Source: Bacteroidales bacterium
GTDB taxonomy: Bacteria > Bacteroidota > Bacteroidia > Bacteroidales > FEN-979
Assembly: GCA_023231065.1 (NCBI GenBank)
Contig: JALNWE010000057.1
Coordinates: 1-19,619 of the forward strand
Direction of reading: 5' to 3'
DNA length: 19,619 nt
Shown here: positions 8,165 to 16,426 of the stretch, one piece after another
Position numbering within the stretch: position 1 is the first letter of the stretch
How the letters are laid out: each line of letters begins with the position of its first letter
Program-made: the position numbers and the translations under genes
Notes under the pieces: model-generated
The model's database searches: none
The model's input: the letters and a program-made list of their open reading frames with translations, nothing else
What the model was told of the DNA's origin: nothing

Positions 8165-9091
8165 ATGAAAGCAAAATTTCGGAATCTGCCTGCCGGATCG
8201 TTGTTCGTAATAGTTGCCTCGATTGTTTATTTGTCGGCCATGCAGATTGGCGCTGGTTTACGCCCGGAACATTGGGCCATCGTCCTGGCATTTAATAGTT
8301 GTTTTTTTGCCGGAAAAGGAAGCCGGAAATTTGTTCTGGGATTTACGGTTTTTGCTGTTTTTGCAATTATTTATGATGCCATGCGGATCTTTCCGAATTA
8401 TCAATTTGCGAAGGTTGACATTGCCGGAATATATAACCTTGAAAAATCGCTGTTTGGCATCTGGGTTGAAGGGTCAACGTTAACGCCGAACGAATTTTTT
8501 TCCATTCATCATACCGTTCCAGCTGATTTGATCAGTGGTTTTTTTTATCTGAACTGGATCCCGGTACCCCTTGCTTTTGCCGTTTATCTCTTTTTTACCA
8601 ATAAAAGGCTTTTTCTGAATTTTTCATTGACATTTCTTTTGGTCAACTTGCTGGGGTTTTCCATATACTATATCCATCCGGCAGCCCCACCCTGGTATGT
8701 GGCTAAATACGGGTTTGATTTTCATCTAAATGTACCCGGGAATATCGCGGAGTTTGGCCGTTTCGATCAATTGGTCCATGCAAAGATCTTTGCTTCTATT
8801 TACGCAAAGAATGCAAACGTATTTGCCGCGTTTCCTTCACTCCATTGCGCATATCCCATGGTGGTTCTTTTTTATGGATTGAAAGCCAGGTGTAAATGGA
8901 TGAATATTCCTTTTGCCATCCTGGTCCTTGGAATTTGGTTTGCAGCTGTTTATTCAGGACATCACTATGTAATTGATGTGATATTTGGTATTCTGTGTGC
9001 AATTGCCGGTATTTCAGCCTATCAGTGCATTCTTCTGAAGATGGGTTTCTATAACCGATTCATTGAAAAATATACGAAGCTGATCTCCTGA
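8165..9091 (+). CDS. PAP2/AUR1-like membrane enzyme, probable inositol-phosphorylceramide synthase
   Basis: This 308-residue protein has about six to seven hydrophobic segments. It carries the lipid phosphatase/phosphotransferase motifs in the AUR1-like arrangement: FPSLHCAYP (223-231, H227) and YSGHHYVIDV (263-272, H267 and D271). These supply the two catalytic His and the Asp that make and resolve a phospho-His intermediate. AUR1-type enzymes transfer phosphoinositol from phosphatidylinositol to ceramide. As the last gene of a locus making phosphatidylinositol, this is the likely inositol-sphingolipid step, as described for Bacteroides. A plain phosphatase role remains possible. AAGGAGGG lies at 8139-8146, rather far (18 bases) from ATG 8165, and AAAAGG directly precedes the start. 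Confidence 0.88.
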   Translation: MKAKFRNLPAGSLFVIVASIVYLSAMQIGAGLRPEHWAIVLAFNSCFFAGKGSRKFVLGFTVFAVFAIIYDAMRIFPNYQFAKVDIAGIYNLEKSLFGIWVEGSTLTPNEFFSIHHTVPADLISGFFYLNWIPVPLAFAVYLFFTNKRLFLNFSLTFLLVNLLGFSIYYIHPAAPPWYVAKYGFDFHLNVPGNIAEFGRFDQLVHAKIFASIYAKNANVFAAFPSLHCAYPMVVLFYGLKARCKWMNIPFAILVLGIWFAAVYSGHHYVIDVIFGILCAIAGISAYQCILLKMGFYNRFIEKYTKLIS

Positions 9092-9110
9092 AGGTTGATT
9101 AAGCCTTTTT
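9091..9110 (+). terminator. weak hairpin with T run after PAP2-like gene
   Basis: AAGGTT (9091-9096) pairs with AGCCTT (9102-9107, one G-U pair) around a five-base loop, followed by T through 9110. It overlaps the stop codons of two convergent genes. The stem is short, so this is only a candidate end for the lipid operon. Confidence 0.35.
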
Positions 9111-9554
9111 CACTTTCTTTACGCGGACAGCGCTCATGCCTTTAAACCCGCGCTCTATCTCAAAAGTGACCATATCGCTTTCGTTAATTTCTTCGGTCAA
9201 ATTGTTGACGTGTACAAAATATTTCTGCTGCGTATCAATGTCTTTAATGAAACCAAAACCTTTTGAATGGTTGAAATATTCAACCCTGCCATTTCGTATT
9301 GGGTTTATCTCTTCTTTCTCCCTTTTAGGAACACCAATTTTTATACTATCGACATCGATTATTTTCCGATCAGCCGGATCGGGAGGCGTGTCTGTAATGT
9401 TCCCATTTTCATCAACATAAGCCACCATGTTATCGAATCCGCCGCCTTTTGAGTTTGCCTTTCGGTCTGCGAGTTTTTGTTGTTTTTCAAGTCTTTTCTT
9501 TAATCGTTTTTTCTCTTTTTCTTTTTTGTTAAAGGTCTCTTGTGAACCTGCCAT
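9099..9554 (-). CDS. cold-shock-domain protein with charged N-terminal extension
   Basis: This 151-residue protein has a C-terminal cold-shock domain (about 85-148). The RNP1 motif is KGFGFIKD (98-105) and the RNP2-like motif is YFVHV (112-116), the aromatic surface that binds single-stranded RNA or DNA. The N-terminal part is unlike classic 70-residue Csp proteins: residues 8-36 are dense in Lys, Arg and Glu and likely helical, followed by a linker. This extended form is common in Bacteroidota. It is convergent with the PAP2-like gene, with only 7 bases between stops. A -7 promoter box lies about 60 bases upstream, leaving a 5' leader of about 55 bases. Cold-shock genes often carry regulatory leaders, but I see no firm structure here. 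Confidence 0.93.
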   Translation of the reverse strand: MAGSQETFNKKEKEKKRLKKRLEKQQKLADRKANSKGGGFDNMVAYVDENGNITDTPPDPADRKIIDVDSIKIGVPKREKEEINPIRNGRVEYFNHSKGFGFIKDIDTQQKYFVHVNNLTEEINESDMVTFEIERGFKGMSAVRVKKVKKA

Positions 9555-9616
9555 ATTATATTTGATTTAAAATGATGTCAAAACAGTTTTGCTTAAAATT
9601 ATACACTATTGTCATG

Positions 9617-9624
9617 CAAAGATA
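9617..9624 (-). promoter_or_regulatory. Bacteroidota -7 promoter box (TATCTTTG) for cold-shock gene
   Basis: On the minus strand TATCTTTG matches TAnnTTTG exactly, about 60 bases before the start of the cold-shock-domain gene. No perfect TTTG -33 box lies at the expected spacing (TGTTCTG is nearest), so the call rests on the -7 box and the position. Confidence 0.5.
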
Positions 9625-9882
9625 AGATAATATACCAGAACAGTTTCATAAGACTATTTTTATACATTCCGGCGGGTTAATGGCAAACATCCTATCGCAG
9701 GTATATTCAGTCATACAACACCAAAATTTGGTACAGTAATCCAATGTACCGGGATTTACCGATTAATTTACACGGTTCACCTATATATTCCGGCTTAACC
9801 TCTGCAAATTATATAATTTCGAAACATTAACCTCCTTCGAAAAGTAAAATATTGAGCCGGCCCCGAAAAGTCAAATCTTTCA

Positions 9883-9955
9883 TTTTACCGCGAAGACGCA
9901 AATATATCATATCCAATTATTTAAAATTTTGCGCCTTAGCGACTTGGCGGTAAAA
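9883..9955. repeat. imperfect inverted repeat, dispersed intergenic-type element
   Basis: The left arm TTTTACCGCGAAGACGC (9883-9899) matches the reverse complement of the right arm GCGACTTGGCGGTAAAA (9939-9955) with two mismatches over 17 bases, separated by 39 bases. The wording of the arms (accgc-aag-cgc and gcgccttagcgacttggcggt) resembles an intergenic repeat I recall from many environmental genomes, but that recollection could not be tested here. Confidence 0.55.
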
Positions 9956-10018
9956 AGTGGTTTTCGGAGTGGACTCATTCATAAAAATCAAATTCACGAT
10001 AATATTTAAGGCCTCAAC

Positions 10019-10504
10019 ATGAAACGAAAATGGATTATATTGATAATCTTCCTTTTTTCAGGGATGAGTTCATCAGAGATCAAAGCCCAGGGCATGATCG
10101 TAAAGATGATGGATGGCGCTGAAAATCATGTCACATTGAATACCATCGAGAAACTTAACTTTTCAGAAAGTGACATGGTGGTTGTATACAAATCCGGCTC
10201 AAACACCAATTATGATCTTTCGAACATCCGGAAACTATATTTTGATGCATCTATTTCGGTGCATGAAATTAACGCGCTAAATAATCAGGCATTGCTGGTC
10301 TATCCTAATCCCGCAGGAAATTCCATCTCGGTGAAGGGTATCCCTGAAAAGGCAGGCATGATATCGATCTACCAGATGGATGGCCAAACTGTCATGACCG
10401 AAGTTGTTACATCTACCGAGGCAATTATTGATATCACCAGATTGCCTGGCGGTCTTTATTTATTGAATGCCTTGGGTCGTACCACTAAATTTATCAAACA
10501 ATGA
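10019..10504 (+). CDS. small secreted T9SS sorting-domain protein
   Basis: This 161-residue protein has a signal peptide (about 1-24, KRK then a hydrophobic core, cut near KAQ/GM). A short module follows with two IxxLxF motifs (IEKLNF at 43-48, IRKLYF at 70-75). A type A T9SS C-terminal sorting domain occupies about 92-161 (LVYPNPAGNSISVKG, GGLYLLN, TKFIKQ). T9SS cargo is exported to the cell surface and its C-terminal signal is removed. Almost nothing remains between the signals except the repeated module, so it is not an obvious enzyme. Its stop overlaps the start of the next gene (ATGA), and that gene's N-terminus has the same module. The two products may act together; exact function unknown. 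Confidence 0.85.
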   Translation: MKRKWIILIIFLFSGMSSSEIKAQGMIVKMMDGAENHVTLNTIEKLNFSESDMVVVYKSGSNTNYDLSNIRKLYFDASISVHEINALNNQALLVYPNPAGNSISVKGIPEKAGMISIYQMDGQTVMTEVVTSTEAIIDITRLPGGLYLLNALGRTTKFIKQ

Positions 10505-12732
10505 AAAACAGGATCTTATTTACAATCATAATCTGTTTATTCAGCAATATGACCCTGTTTTCACAGGAAAAACTGTATATTCACAAATCGGACAAGATGA
10601 CCCTTGGCGCCGTACTGGCAGATATCGACAGTATATATTTCAGCAGTGAAGGGACTTTCGCCTATTTCAGGATTGGCGATACCCTTGTCCAATATCCGAT
10701 TACCGAAATTGACAGCATCACTTTCGGGGACAATTCAAACACCATATCGGTTATATACAATGGGTCCGATGTGACCGTGATCAACCCACTCGCTTTCGAA
10801 GGGGTTACCGTCGTTGTAGAAGGGTCGGATGTGACGGTAAATTCCGTATCGAGTACTCAGGATATCAACTTCCTCCTTACCGGGGTTACAACAGACGGAA
10901 TGTTTAAAATATATACAGCCAAGCGATATAATCTGATATTGAATGGCGTTAATATCGCCAATCCGGATGGCCCTGCCATCAATGTGCAGTCGAAGAAAAA
11001 AACTTCCGTGACACTTATGGATGGAACGACCAATATACTGACCGATGGGGAAATTTATGCTGACCCCCCCTCCGGTGAAGATCAGAAGGGCGCTTTTTTC
11101 AGTGAAGCGAAACTGGTGTTTTCCGGATCGGGGACCCTGGTCATAAACGGTAATGGTGAAGACCAGCATGCCTTGTGCGCTGATGATGAGATTGAAGTGA
11201 ACGGGGGTGTTATCACGGTCAATTCTGCGGTAAAAGATGGTATCCACGCCAAAGACGGGATCCTGATCACGGCCGGGACTATTAATGTCACCTCGTCAGG
11301 CGATGGCATTGATGGCGACGATGGCTATGTTGATATCTCGGGAGGCTCTGTGACCACGGTAAATAACGTTGCCGATGTGAAAGGTATTGGTTGCGACAGT
11401 ACACTAATCATTTCTGGTGGAACAGTAAATGTAACAGTAACAGGGGCCCAGTCGAAAGGGTTGAAAAGCGATATGCCCATGACCCTGAGTGGCGGTACTA
11501 TCACTGTCCATAATTCAGGTGATGCCGTTCTGGAAGTTTCCGGATCGGGATATGACCCATCTTATTGCACCGCGATTAAATCAGATACGGTTGTCAATAT
11601 CAGTGGGGCTGATATCACCATTGTCACTACGGGAATGGGAGGGAAATCCGTCTCATCGGATGCCGATATCGTGATGGCCTCCGGGAGTTTGCATATTACC
11701 AATTCAGGGAACGGGGCTAGGTATACCAATACTTCCGGAGTGTGGGACGCTTATGTGGCAACCTGTTTGAGTACGGATAGGGATATAGTCATAACAGGGG
11801 GTTCTGTTACAACTTCCAGCTCCGGGTCAGGCGGAAAAGGTTTTTCTTCCGACAGGGATCTGACCATTGGGAATGAAGCCTCTTCCCCGACCATCCAGAT
11901 CACCACAACGGGCACCAAAATTTTTATCTCCGGATCAGGTCAGAATGCCCAGTATGCGGAAGCCAAAGCGGTTAAAAGCGATTCTGCCGTGCTGATCAAC
12001 AATGGAACAATCACAATTGCATCAGCGGATGATGGCATTAAATCAGAGACCTCCATCACGATCAACAATGCGGTCCTGACCATCAGCAATTCGGTGGAAG
12101 GGCTGGAGGCGCCTTATATTACAATCAACAGTGGCAATGTACATGTTTTCTCTTCCGACGATTGTATCAATACCACTTTTGGTACCGGAGGTGAATGGGA
12201 TGACGGAAGCCTTATGACGTTCAACGGGGGATATGTTTCAGTAAGTGCAACGACCGGTGACGGGTTAGACAGCAATGGCGATATTTTATTTACAGGAGGG
12301 ACAATCCTCGTCCATGGCCCGCAAAACGCACCGGAAGTAGGCATGGATTTTAATGGAAGTTGCAATATGAACGGTGGATTTCTGGCTATTTCAGCGCCCA
12401 ATTCGGGTAATATGATCCAGGCGCCGGATAATACTTCAGATCAACGCTGCATCAAAGTGGTTACAAACCAAAGCCTTTCTGCTACGACGCTTTTTCATAT
12501 CCAGGACGCTTCGGGAAACGACATTCTGACTTTCCAGCCCGCCAGGAAATATTATTCGATTATCTTCTCTTCATCAGGGCTTGTAGCTGGTACAACTTAT
12601 TCGATCTATACCGGCGGAACCTGCACGGGAGGGACCAACACCGACGGATTATATACCGGTGGGACCTATTCCGGAGGGACCTTCAGGAAGTCCTTTACAG
12701 TCAACAGTATCATCACGAACGTGAACTTCTGA
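10501..12732 (+). CDS. Cthe_2159-like (DUF4353) carbohydrate-binding beta-helix protein
   Basis: This 743-residue secreted protein has a signal peptide at about 1-21 (cut near LFS/QEK). A short module with IDSIYF (42-47) and IDSITF (70-75) follows, then a long array of repeated right-handed beta-helix-like turns. These are rich in Gly, Asp, Ser and Thr, for example GDGIDGDDGYVDISGG and KDGIHAKDGILITAG. The pattern matches the carbohydrate-binding Cthe_2159 family (PF14262), whose founder from Clostridium thermocellum binds plant polysaccharides with calcium. The C-terminus has a short TGGT-rich stretch (about residues 702-725: YTGG, CTGG, YTGG, YSGG). It lacks a recognisable T9SS sorting domain although its coupled neighbour has one. 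Ligand unknown; pectin- or cellulose-like polymers are the family precedent. Confidence 0.87.
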   Translation: MKNRILFTIIICLFSNMTLFSQEKLYIHKSDKMTLGAVLADIDSIYFSSEGTFAYFRIGDTLVQYPITEIDSITFGDNSNTISVIYNGSDVTVINPLAFEGVTVVVEGSDVTVNSVSSTQDINFLLTGVTTDGMFKIYTAKRYNLILNGVNIANPDGPAINVQSKKKTSVTLMDGTTNILTDGEIYADPPSGEDQKGAFFSEAKLVFSGSGTLVINGNGEDQHALCADDEIEVNGGVITVNSAVKDGIHAKDGILITAGTINVTSSGDGIDGDDGYVDISGGSVTTVNNVADVKGIGCDSTLIISGGTVNVTVTGAQSKGLKSDMPMTLSGGTITVHNSGDAVLEVSGSGYDPSYCTAIKSDTVVNISGADITIVTTGMGGKSVSSDADIVMASGSLHITNSGNGARYTNTSGVWDAYVATCLSTDRDIVITGGSVTTSSSGSGGKGFSSDRDLTIGNEASSPTIQITTTGTKIFISGSGQNAQYAEAKAVKSDSAVLINNGTITIASADDGIKSETSITINNAVLTISNSVEGLEAPYITINSGNVHVFSSDDCINTTFGTGGEWDDGSLMTFNGGYVSVSATTGDGLDSNGDILFTGGTILVHGPQNAPEVGMDFNGSCNMNGGFLAISAPNSGNMIQAPDNTSDQRCIKVVTNQSLSATTLFHIQDASGNDILTFQPARKYYSIIFSSSGLVAGTTYSIYTGGTCTGGTNTDGLYTGGTYSGGTFRKSFTVNSIITNVNF

Positions 12733-12734
12733 TA

Positions 12735-12767
12735 GGATGATACCTCTTACAGGGTCAGAGATCATCC
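12735..12767 (+). terminator. weak inverted repeat downstream of the beta-helix gene
   Basis: GGATGAT (12735-12741) pairs perfectly with ATCATCC (12761-12767), but the loop is 19 bases and no T run follows. It begins two bases after the stop codon. Possibly transcript-stabilising; terminator status is doubtful. The remaining bases to 12976 hold no further feature I can support. Confidence 0.25.
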
Positions 12768-12976
12768 ATGGATAATGCCCTTATACAATCAGGCTCCATT
12801 CAGCGACATTGACTGTAATACCGGAATATAATCACTTCTCGGTTTCCGGCGAAAGACATTGAGGATATATTAAATTCCATGTTTCATTATCAGAAACATC
12901 CGATTTATTCGTTATTTTGTAGGACACAGAGCTAATAAGTTTTGATCGCTTCTTTGTCCTTAAAAATGAGAAATCA

Positions 12977-15502
12977 ATGTCTCTAGGAAAATTTACCACT
13001 CTTTCTATTCTGACGCTGTTGGTTTTTCTGACACTTGTTCCAGACTCCACTTTCGGGCAGGAAAAATTGACGCTGAACAGGAATATGTTATACAATTTTT
13101 CCACAAAAGGCGATGCGGGACTGCTTGTGGATGAGCAGGTTATTGCCAATGATCCGGCAACCGGACATGGTGGTACCCCTACAACCGTTTTTACACCGGG
13201 ATGGATAAATGCTGCTGTTTATTATCCTGCAATGATTGTGCTTGATCTCTGGAAATTACACAGTCTGACATCCTTATGGCTTTTCGATCTCAATGATCAG
13301 GACACCGTTTCTATTTATACCGGGGATCCTTCTTCCTGGCAGAAAAAAGAAGATATGTACCTGGACAAATACATGAAATGGCGCGAAGTCCCCTTACAGA
13401 CGACAACCAGGTTCCTGATGCTTAAATATCGCAGCCCTCACACTCGGATTGCCGAGATTGTACTTTACGGTGAGGCGACTGGAGAAGCTGTCCCTCCCCC
13501 CATACCGGTTGAACGGCCTAAACCGTTTATTGATCAGTTTATGGGTGTTAATGGTTTCATTGATGATCCGGTGAACAAACTCAACTGTACAGGAAATATG
13601 CGCGAATATCATAACTGGAGTTGGGATGAAGGGAATCGTGACACAACCTATCCGGGCTATCCTAACAATCAATGTGCCTGGAATCCAAGTTGGGTGAGCG
13701 GACCGGGATGGGGCTTTTATTTCGATGATTTCTATTCCCAACTACAAGACACAAATTTGTTAGTGAGCCCTGTTTTGCAGGGATCAGCTTTTTATGTTGC
13801 CGGATTTGATGAGTCCCGGATGCAGTATAAACCGGTCAGCCTGGATAAAAACCCACTCGATCCTTTATCTTATATTGAGCATTCGGATTATATATTCCAG
13901 TTTGCTGCCAGATATGGTCAGACGGCGGTATCCCCCTCGTTATTGAAATTACGGGCTGACCAGCCGGTGATCAGTGGAAGCGGGCTTGCCGGTTATCTGG
14001 AGAACTGGAACGAGCCCAACAAATGGTGGTACACGCGCAAGGGATATTTTACCCCCGATGAATTTTCAACGATGTGTTCCACTGATTATGATGGCCATGA
14101 AAATACGTTGGGACCGGGAAAAGGGATGAAGACTGCTGATCCGGCAATAAAGATGGTGATGGGTGGGCTGGTGGACCTGGATCCGGAATATCTGAGATGC
14201 ATGAAATTGTGGTGTGATTTTAACCGGCAGACCGGTTTCCCGGCCGATGTACTGAATTTCCATCACTATTCTAATAAAAACGATACCATAGGCATAAGTC
14301 CGGAGGAAGACAGTCTAAAACAAAGGTTAAAGGAAGTCGTGGCCTTACGCGATACCTGTTTACCTGGCAAAGAGATTTGGCTCTCTGAATTCGGATATGA
14401 TACCAATCCTGAAAGTTTTCAGGCAGCTGTTGCAATTGATACGAATGATATTTATGAAGTACAGGGAGAGTGGATATTACGATCCTATCTTGAAGCAATT
14501 GCGGCAGGGATTGATAAGGCTTTTGTCTTCATGCTTCGCGATGTAAACTCCGCCAATCCCAACAAATATAACAGCTCAGGCCTTACAAATGAAAGCTGGG
14601 CTGGTTATCGGCCCAAAAAATCGTGGTATTATGTTTACACCATGAAGGGCCAGCTTTCAAGGCTCCGTTTTGAAAACGAAATTCCTTCGGGCCATGATTC
14701 AGTGAATGTTTACAGATTTCTTTCCGCTGAAGGGGATACCACGGTTTATGCTGTCTGGTGCAGCAGTTCATCCAACAGGATCATCGAAAATTTTAAGCTT
14801 GGTATCGGAAGCTGTTCCTGGGCGCGGTTGGCCCTGCCTCAGTACAGGATGCCTGAAGGATATCAATCGTACCTTGAAATACTTAATGATACGGTTACTT
14901 TCAGGGTCACCGAACGTCCTGTTTTCATCCGTACATTAAAGGGGGGAAATCCGATCCCTTTCGAAAACAACGTTTACAATGTCGTAGTAGGGGATGGTGA
15001 GTTTCAATGTTTTAATGCCATTCAGAAAATCAGGGTAGCCGGGAATGGCACTACATTTCTGGTGCGATCAGGAGGCAGCGCTACCCTCATTGCCGGTCAG
15101 CGGATATCGCTATTGCCGGGAGCAACGGTTGATCCTGGCGGAGCGTTATCAGCTTACATCAGTACATCGGGAACTTATTGTCCCGGGGAAAATATCCCAA
15201 GCCGGAATGTCAAAAATATCAAAAAGGAAGAGACATTAGAGATACAACCTAAGGGAAAATTATTCAGGGTCCATCCCAATCCGACCACCGGTAGGTTTAC
15301 AATTGAACTAAATCCAGGTGTCAATCCTTTGCCGATGACCGTGTTCCTTTATGGAAATCAAGGGGAAATCATCATGAAACAGGAAATAGAAGCTACCCGG
15401 GAAAAAGATTTTTTCATTGACAAAAATCAGTCTGGTATATTCATCATTCGTCTGATCATGGGTGACCGCGTTGAGACTGCAAAGATCATCAGGATGAAGT
15501 AA
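12977..15502 (+). CDS. secreted clan GH-A-like glycoside hydrolase with T9SS sorting domain
   Basis: This is an 841-residue modular protein. A signal peptide (about 1-28) precedes a discoidin/F5-F8C-like beta domain (about 30-166, VLDLWKLHSLTSLWLFD, RIAEIVLYGE). A TIM-barrel region follows (about 185-560). Candidate catalytic residues fit clan GH-A: acid/base E346 in NWNEPN and nucleophile E471 in IWLSEFGYD, 125 residues apart, with FHHY at 428-431 between them. Residues about 665-735 resemble the 3-coathanger stack domain of T9SS proteins (GGSATLIAGQ, LLPGATVDPGG, ending in Cys735). A T9SS sorting domain closes the chain (about 762-841, FRVHPNPTTG). I cannot assign a GH family or substrate; GH39- or GH5-like is the nearest impression. 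Likely surface polysaccharide breakdown, fitting the binding protein upstream. Confidence 0.82.
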   Translation: MSLGKFTTLSILTLLVFLTLVPDSTFGQEKLTLNRNMLYNFSTKGDAGLLVDEQVIANDPATGHGGTPTTVFTPGWINAAVYYPAMIVLDLWKLHSLTSLWLFDLNDQDTVSIYTGDPSSWQKKEDMYLDKYMKWREVPLQTTTRFLMLKYRSPHTRIAEIVLYGEATGEAVPPPIPVERPKPFIDQFMGVNGFIDDPVNKLNCTGNMREYHNWSWDEGNRDTTYPGYPNNQCAWNPSWVSGPGWGFYFDDFYSQLQDTNLLVSPVLQGSAFYVAGFDESRMQYKPVSLDKNPLDPLSYIEHSDYIFQFAARYGQTAVSPSLLKLRADQPVISGSGLAGYLENWNEPNKWWYTRKGYFTPDEFSTMCSTDYDGHENTLGPGKGMKTADPAIKMVMGGLVDLDPEYLRCMKLWCDFNRQTGFPADVLNFHHYSNKNDTIGISPEEDSLKQRLKEVVALRDTCLPGKEIWLSEFGYDTNPESFQAAVAIDTNDIYEVQGEWILRSYLEAIAAGIDKAFVFMLRDVNSANPNKYNSSGLTNESWAGYRPKKSWYYVYTMKGQLSRLRFENEIPSGHDSVNVYRFLSAEGDTTVYAVWCSSSSNRIIENFKLGIGSCSWARLALPQYRMPEGYQSYLEILNDTVTFRVTERPVFIRTLKGGNPIPFENNVYNVVVGDGEFQCFNAIQKIRVAGNGTTFLVRSGGSATLIAGQRISLLPGATVDPGGALSAYISTSGTYCPGENIPSRNVKNIKKEETLEIQPKGKLFRVHPNPTTGRFTIELNPGVNPLPMTVFLYGNQGEIIMKQEIEATREKDFFIDKNQSGIFIIRLIMGDRVETAKIIRMK

Positions 15503-15532
15503 ACTTTTCTGATTTCCATACCGGTAAAAGCC

Positions 15533-16426
15533 TTATCTTATTCCCAATCGCCGGGAAGGTTCACGACCGTATCCCCGTATCAATATACTATCGGCCGTAA
15601 TTGTAACCTCGGCAAAAGAATTCAAAGGCGTATCCACCATGCCCCTGAAATTCACCAGGTGGATCCCCTGTTTTTGCTGGTAATTCCCGGCATGGTAATG
15701 ACCATCAAAATAGGCTTTTACGCTGGGAAAACCCACAAGAAGTGTAAAGAGTTCTTTGTTGTTGAAAAGATTATGGTTCCCCTGAGAAAAAAGCGGGAAA
15801 TGACACAGCACAATAACTTTTTGCCCGGCATCCTGACATTCCGTCAGTTGCTCTTTCAACCATTTCATCTGTTCGCCCCCGATCCCTCCGTTCCATATCA
15901 TTCCATTAAACCGCATACTCGCGTAAAGGTCATTGACAAGATCGTCACGCTCGCTTTTCTGCATTTTGGTTTGTGGCGCAAAATAACTCAAATCGTCCCC
16001 ATCCAGGATTATGAATGACCAATTTCTGATATCCACTCTGTAATATCCCCTTGAAAGGCCAAGACGGTTCATCAGGGTAGGCTTATACTGCTTTTTTATC
16101 ATATAATCATGGTTCCCGAGAACCGGATAGAATGGCGCCCTGAAATGCTTAAACCGGGGAAGAATGGCATCGTAGTTGCTCCATTTATGATCGATCATAT
16201 CCCCCAGGCTGAATATAGCATCAAGCTGAAGTGAGTTGAAAGTTTCAATACAACTGTCAAGTTTTGTGAGGGAAAGACGATAAAAACGTATCTCCTTATC
16301 AGGGCAATCACAATACTGGCAATCGGTGAAAATTCCGATATGAATGGGTTTTCCTTCCTGTGCGTAAACGGAAAAACTAAAAACAATAAGGTTTAAAAAA
16401 GCAAGGCAGTTAAATATACAATTCAT
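15533..16426 (-). CDS. exported ADPRibase-Mn-type metallophosphoesterase
   Basis: This 297-residue calcineurin-like phosphoesterase carries all metal motifs: D35-C-Q37, G75-D76, GNHD at 104-107, H209 and GHYH at 242-245. The DxQ in place of the usual DxH, with DCQYCDC...RFYRLSLTKL and NGGIGGEQMKWL, is characteristic of the Mn-dependent ADP-ribose/CDP-alcohol diphosphatase family, which splits ADP-ribose to AMP and ribose 5-phosphate or CDP-alcohols to CMP and the phospho-alcohol. ATG 16426 was chosen because it gives a signal peptide (about 1-22, cut near VYA/QEG); the frame itself runs back to 16516. That makes it periplasmic or exported. It overlaps the upstream phosphoribosyltransferase gene by 17 bases. 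With NAD-salvage neighbours, ADP-ribose or NAD breakdown products are the likely substrates, by inference. Confidence 0.85.
   Translation of the reverse strand: MNCIFNCLAFLNLIVFSFSVYAQEGKPIHIGIFTDCQYCDCPDKEIRFYRLSLTKLDSCIETFNSLQLDAIFSLGDMIDHKWSNYDAILPRFKHFRAPFYPVLGNHDYMIKKQYKPTLMNRLGLSRGYYRVDIRNWSFIILDGDDLSYFAPQTKMQKSERDDLVNDLYASMRFNGMIWNGGIGGEQMKWLKEQLTECQDAGQKVIVLCHFPLFSQGNHNLFNNKELFTLLVGFPSVKAYFDGHYHAGNYQQKQGIHLVNFRGMVDTPLNSFAEVTITADSILIRGYGREPSRRLGIR

Larger units (their letters stand above)
9555..10018. other. 464-base AT-rich intergenic region
   Basis: No coding frame is supported here. It holds the cold-shock gene promoter box near its left end, a 6-bp palindromic arm pair GGTACA/TGTACC (9730-9735, 9745-9750), a near-identical direct repeat CGAAAAGTNAAAT (9838-9850 and 9864-9876), and an imperfect inverted repeat near 9883-9955. 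Any promoter for the gene starting at 10019 should lie in the last 60 bases, but no clear TAnnTTTG was found. Confidence 0.6.

Noticed and set aside
9730..9750. GGTACA/TGTACC palindromic arms in the intergenic region
   Set aside because: The arms are only 6 bp with a 9-base loop and no T run; too short to call an operator or terminator.
11064..11070. C7 run in the beta-helix gene (a similar C7 lies at 4951-4957)
   Set aside because: Runs of seven are expected occasionally and are much less slip-prone than the G10 tract; no switch is proposed.
10735..11247. 170-residue frame on the minus strand inside the beta-helix gene
   Set aside because: It is a shadow of a repetitive coding region with a well-supported product on the + strand.
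12606..12681. TGGT-rich repeats at the end of the beta-helix protein, considered as a mobile or CRISPR-like repeat
   Set aside because: The repeats are in frame, degenerate and typical of the protein family C-terminus, so they are coding repeats only. No CRISPR array, insertion sequence or transposase was seen anywhere in the window.
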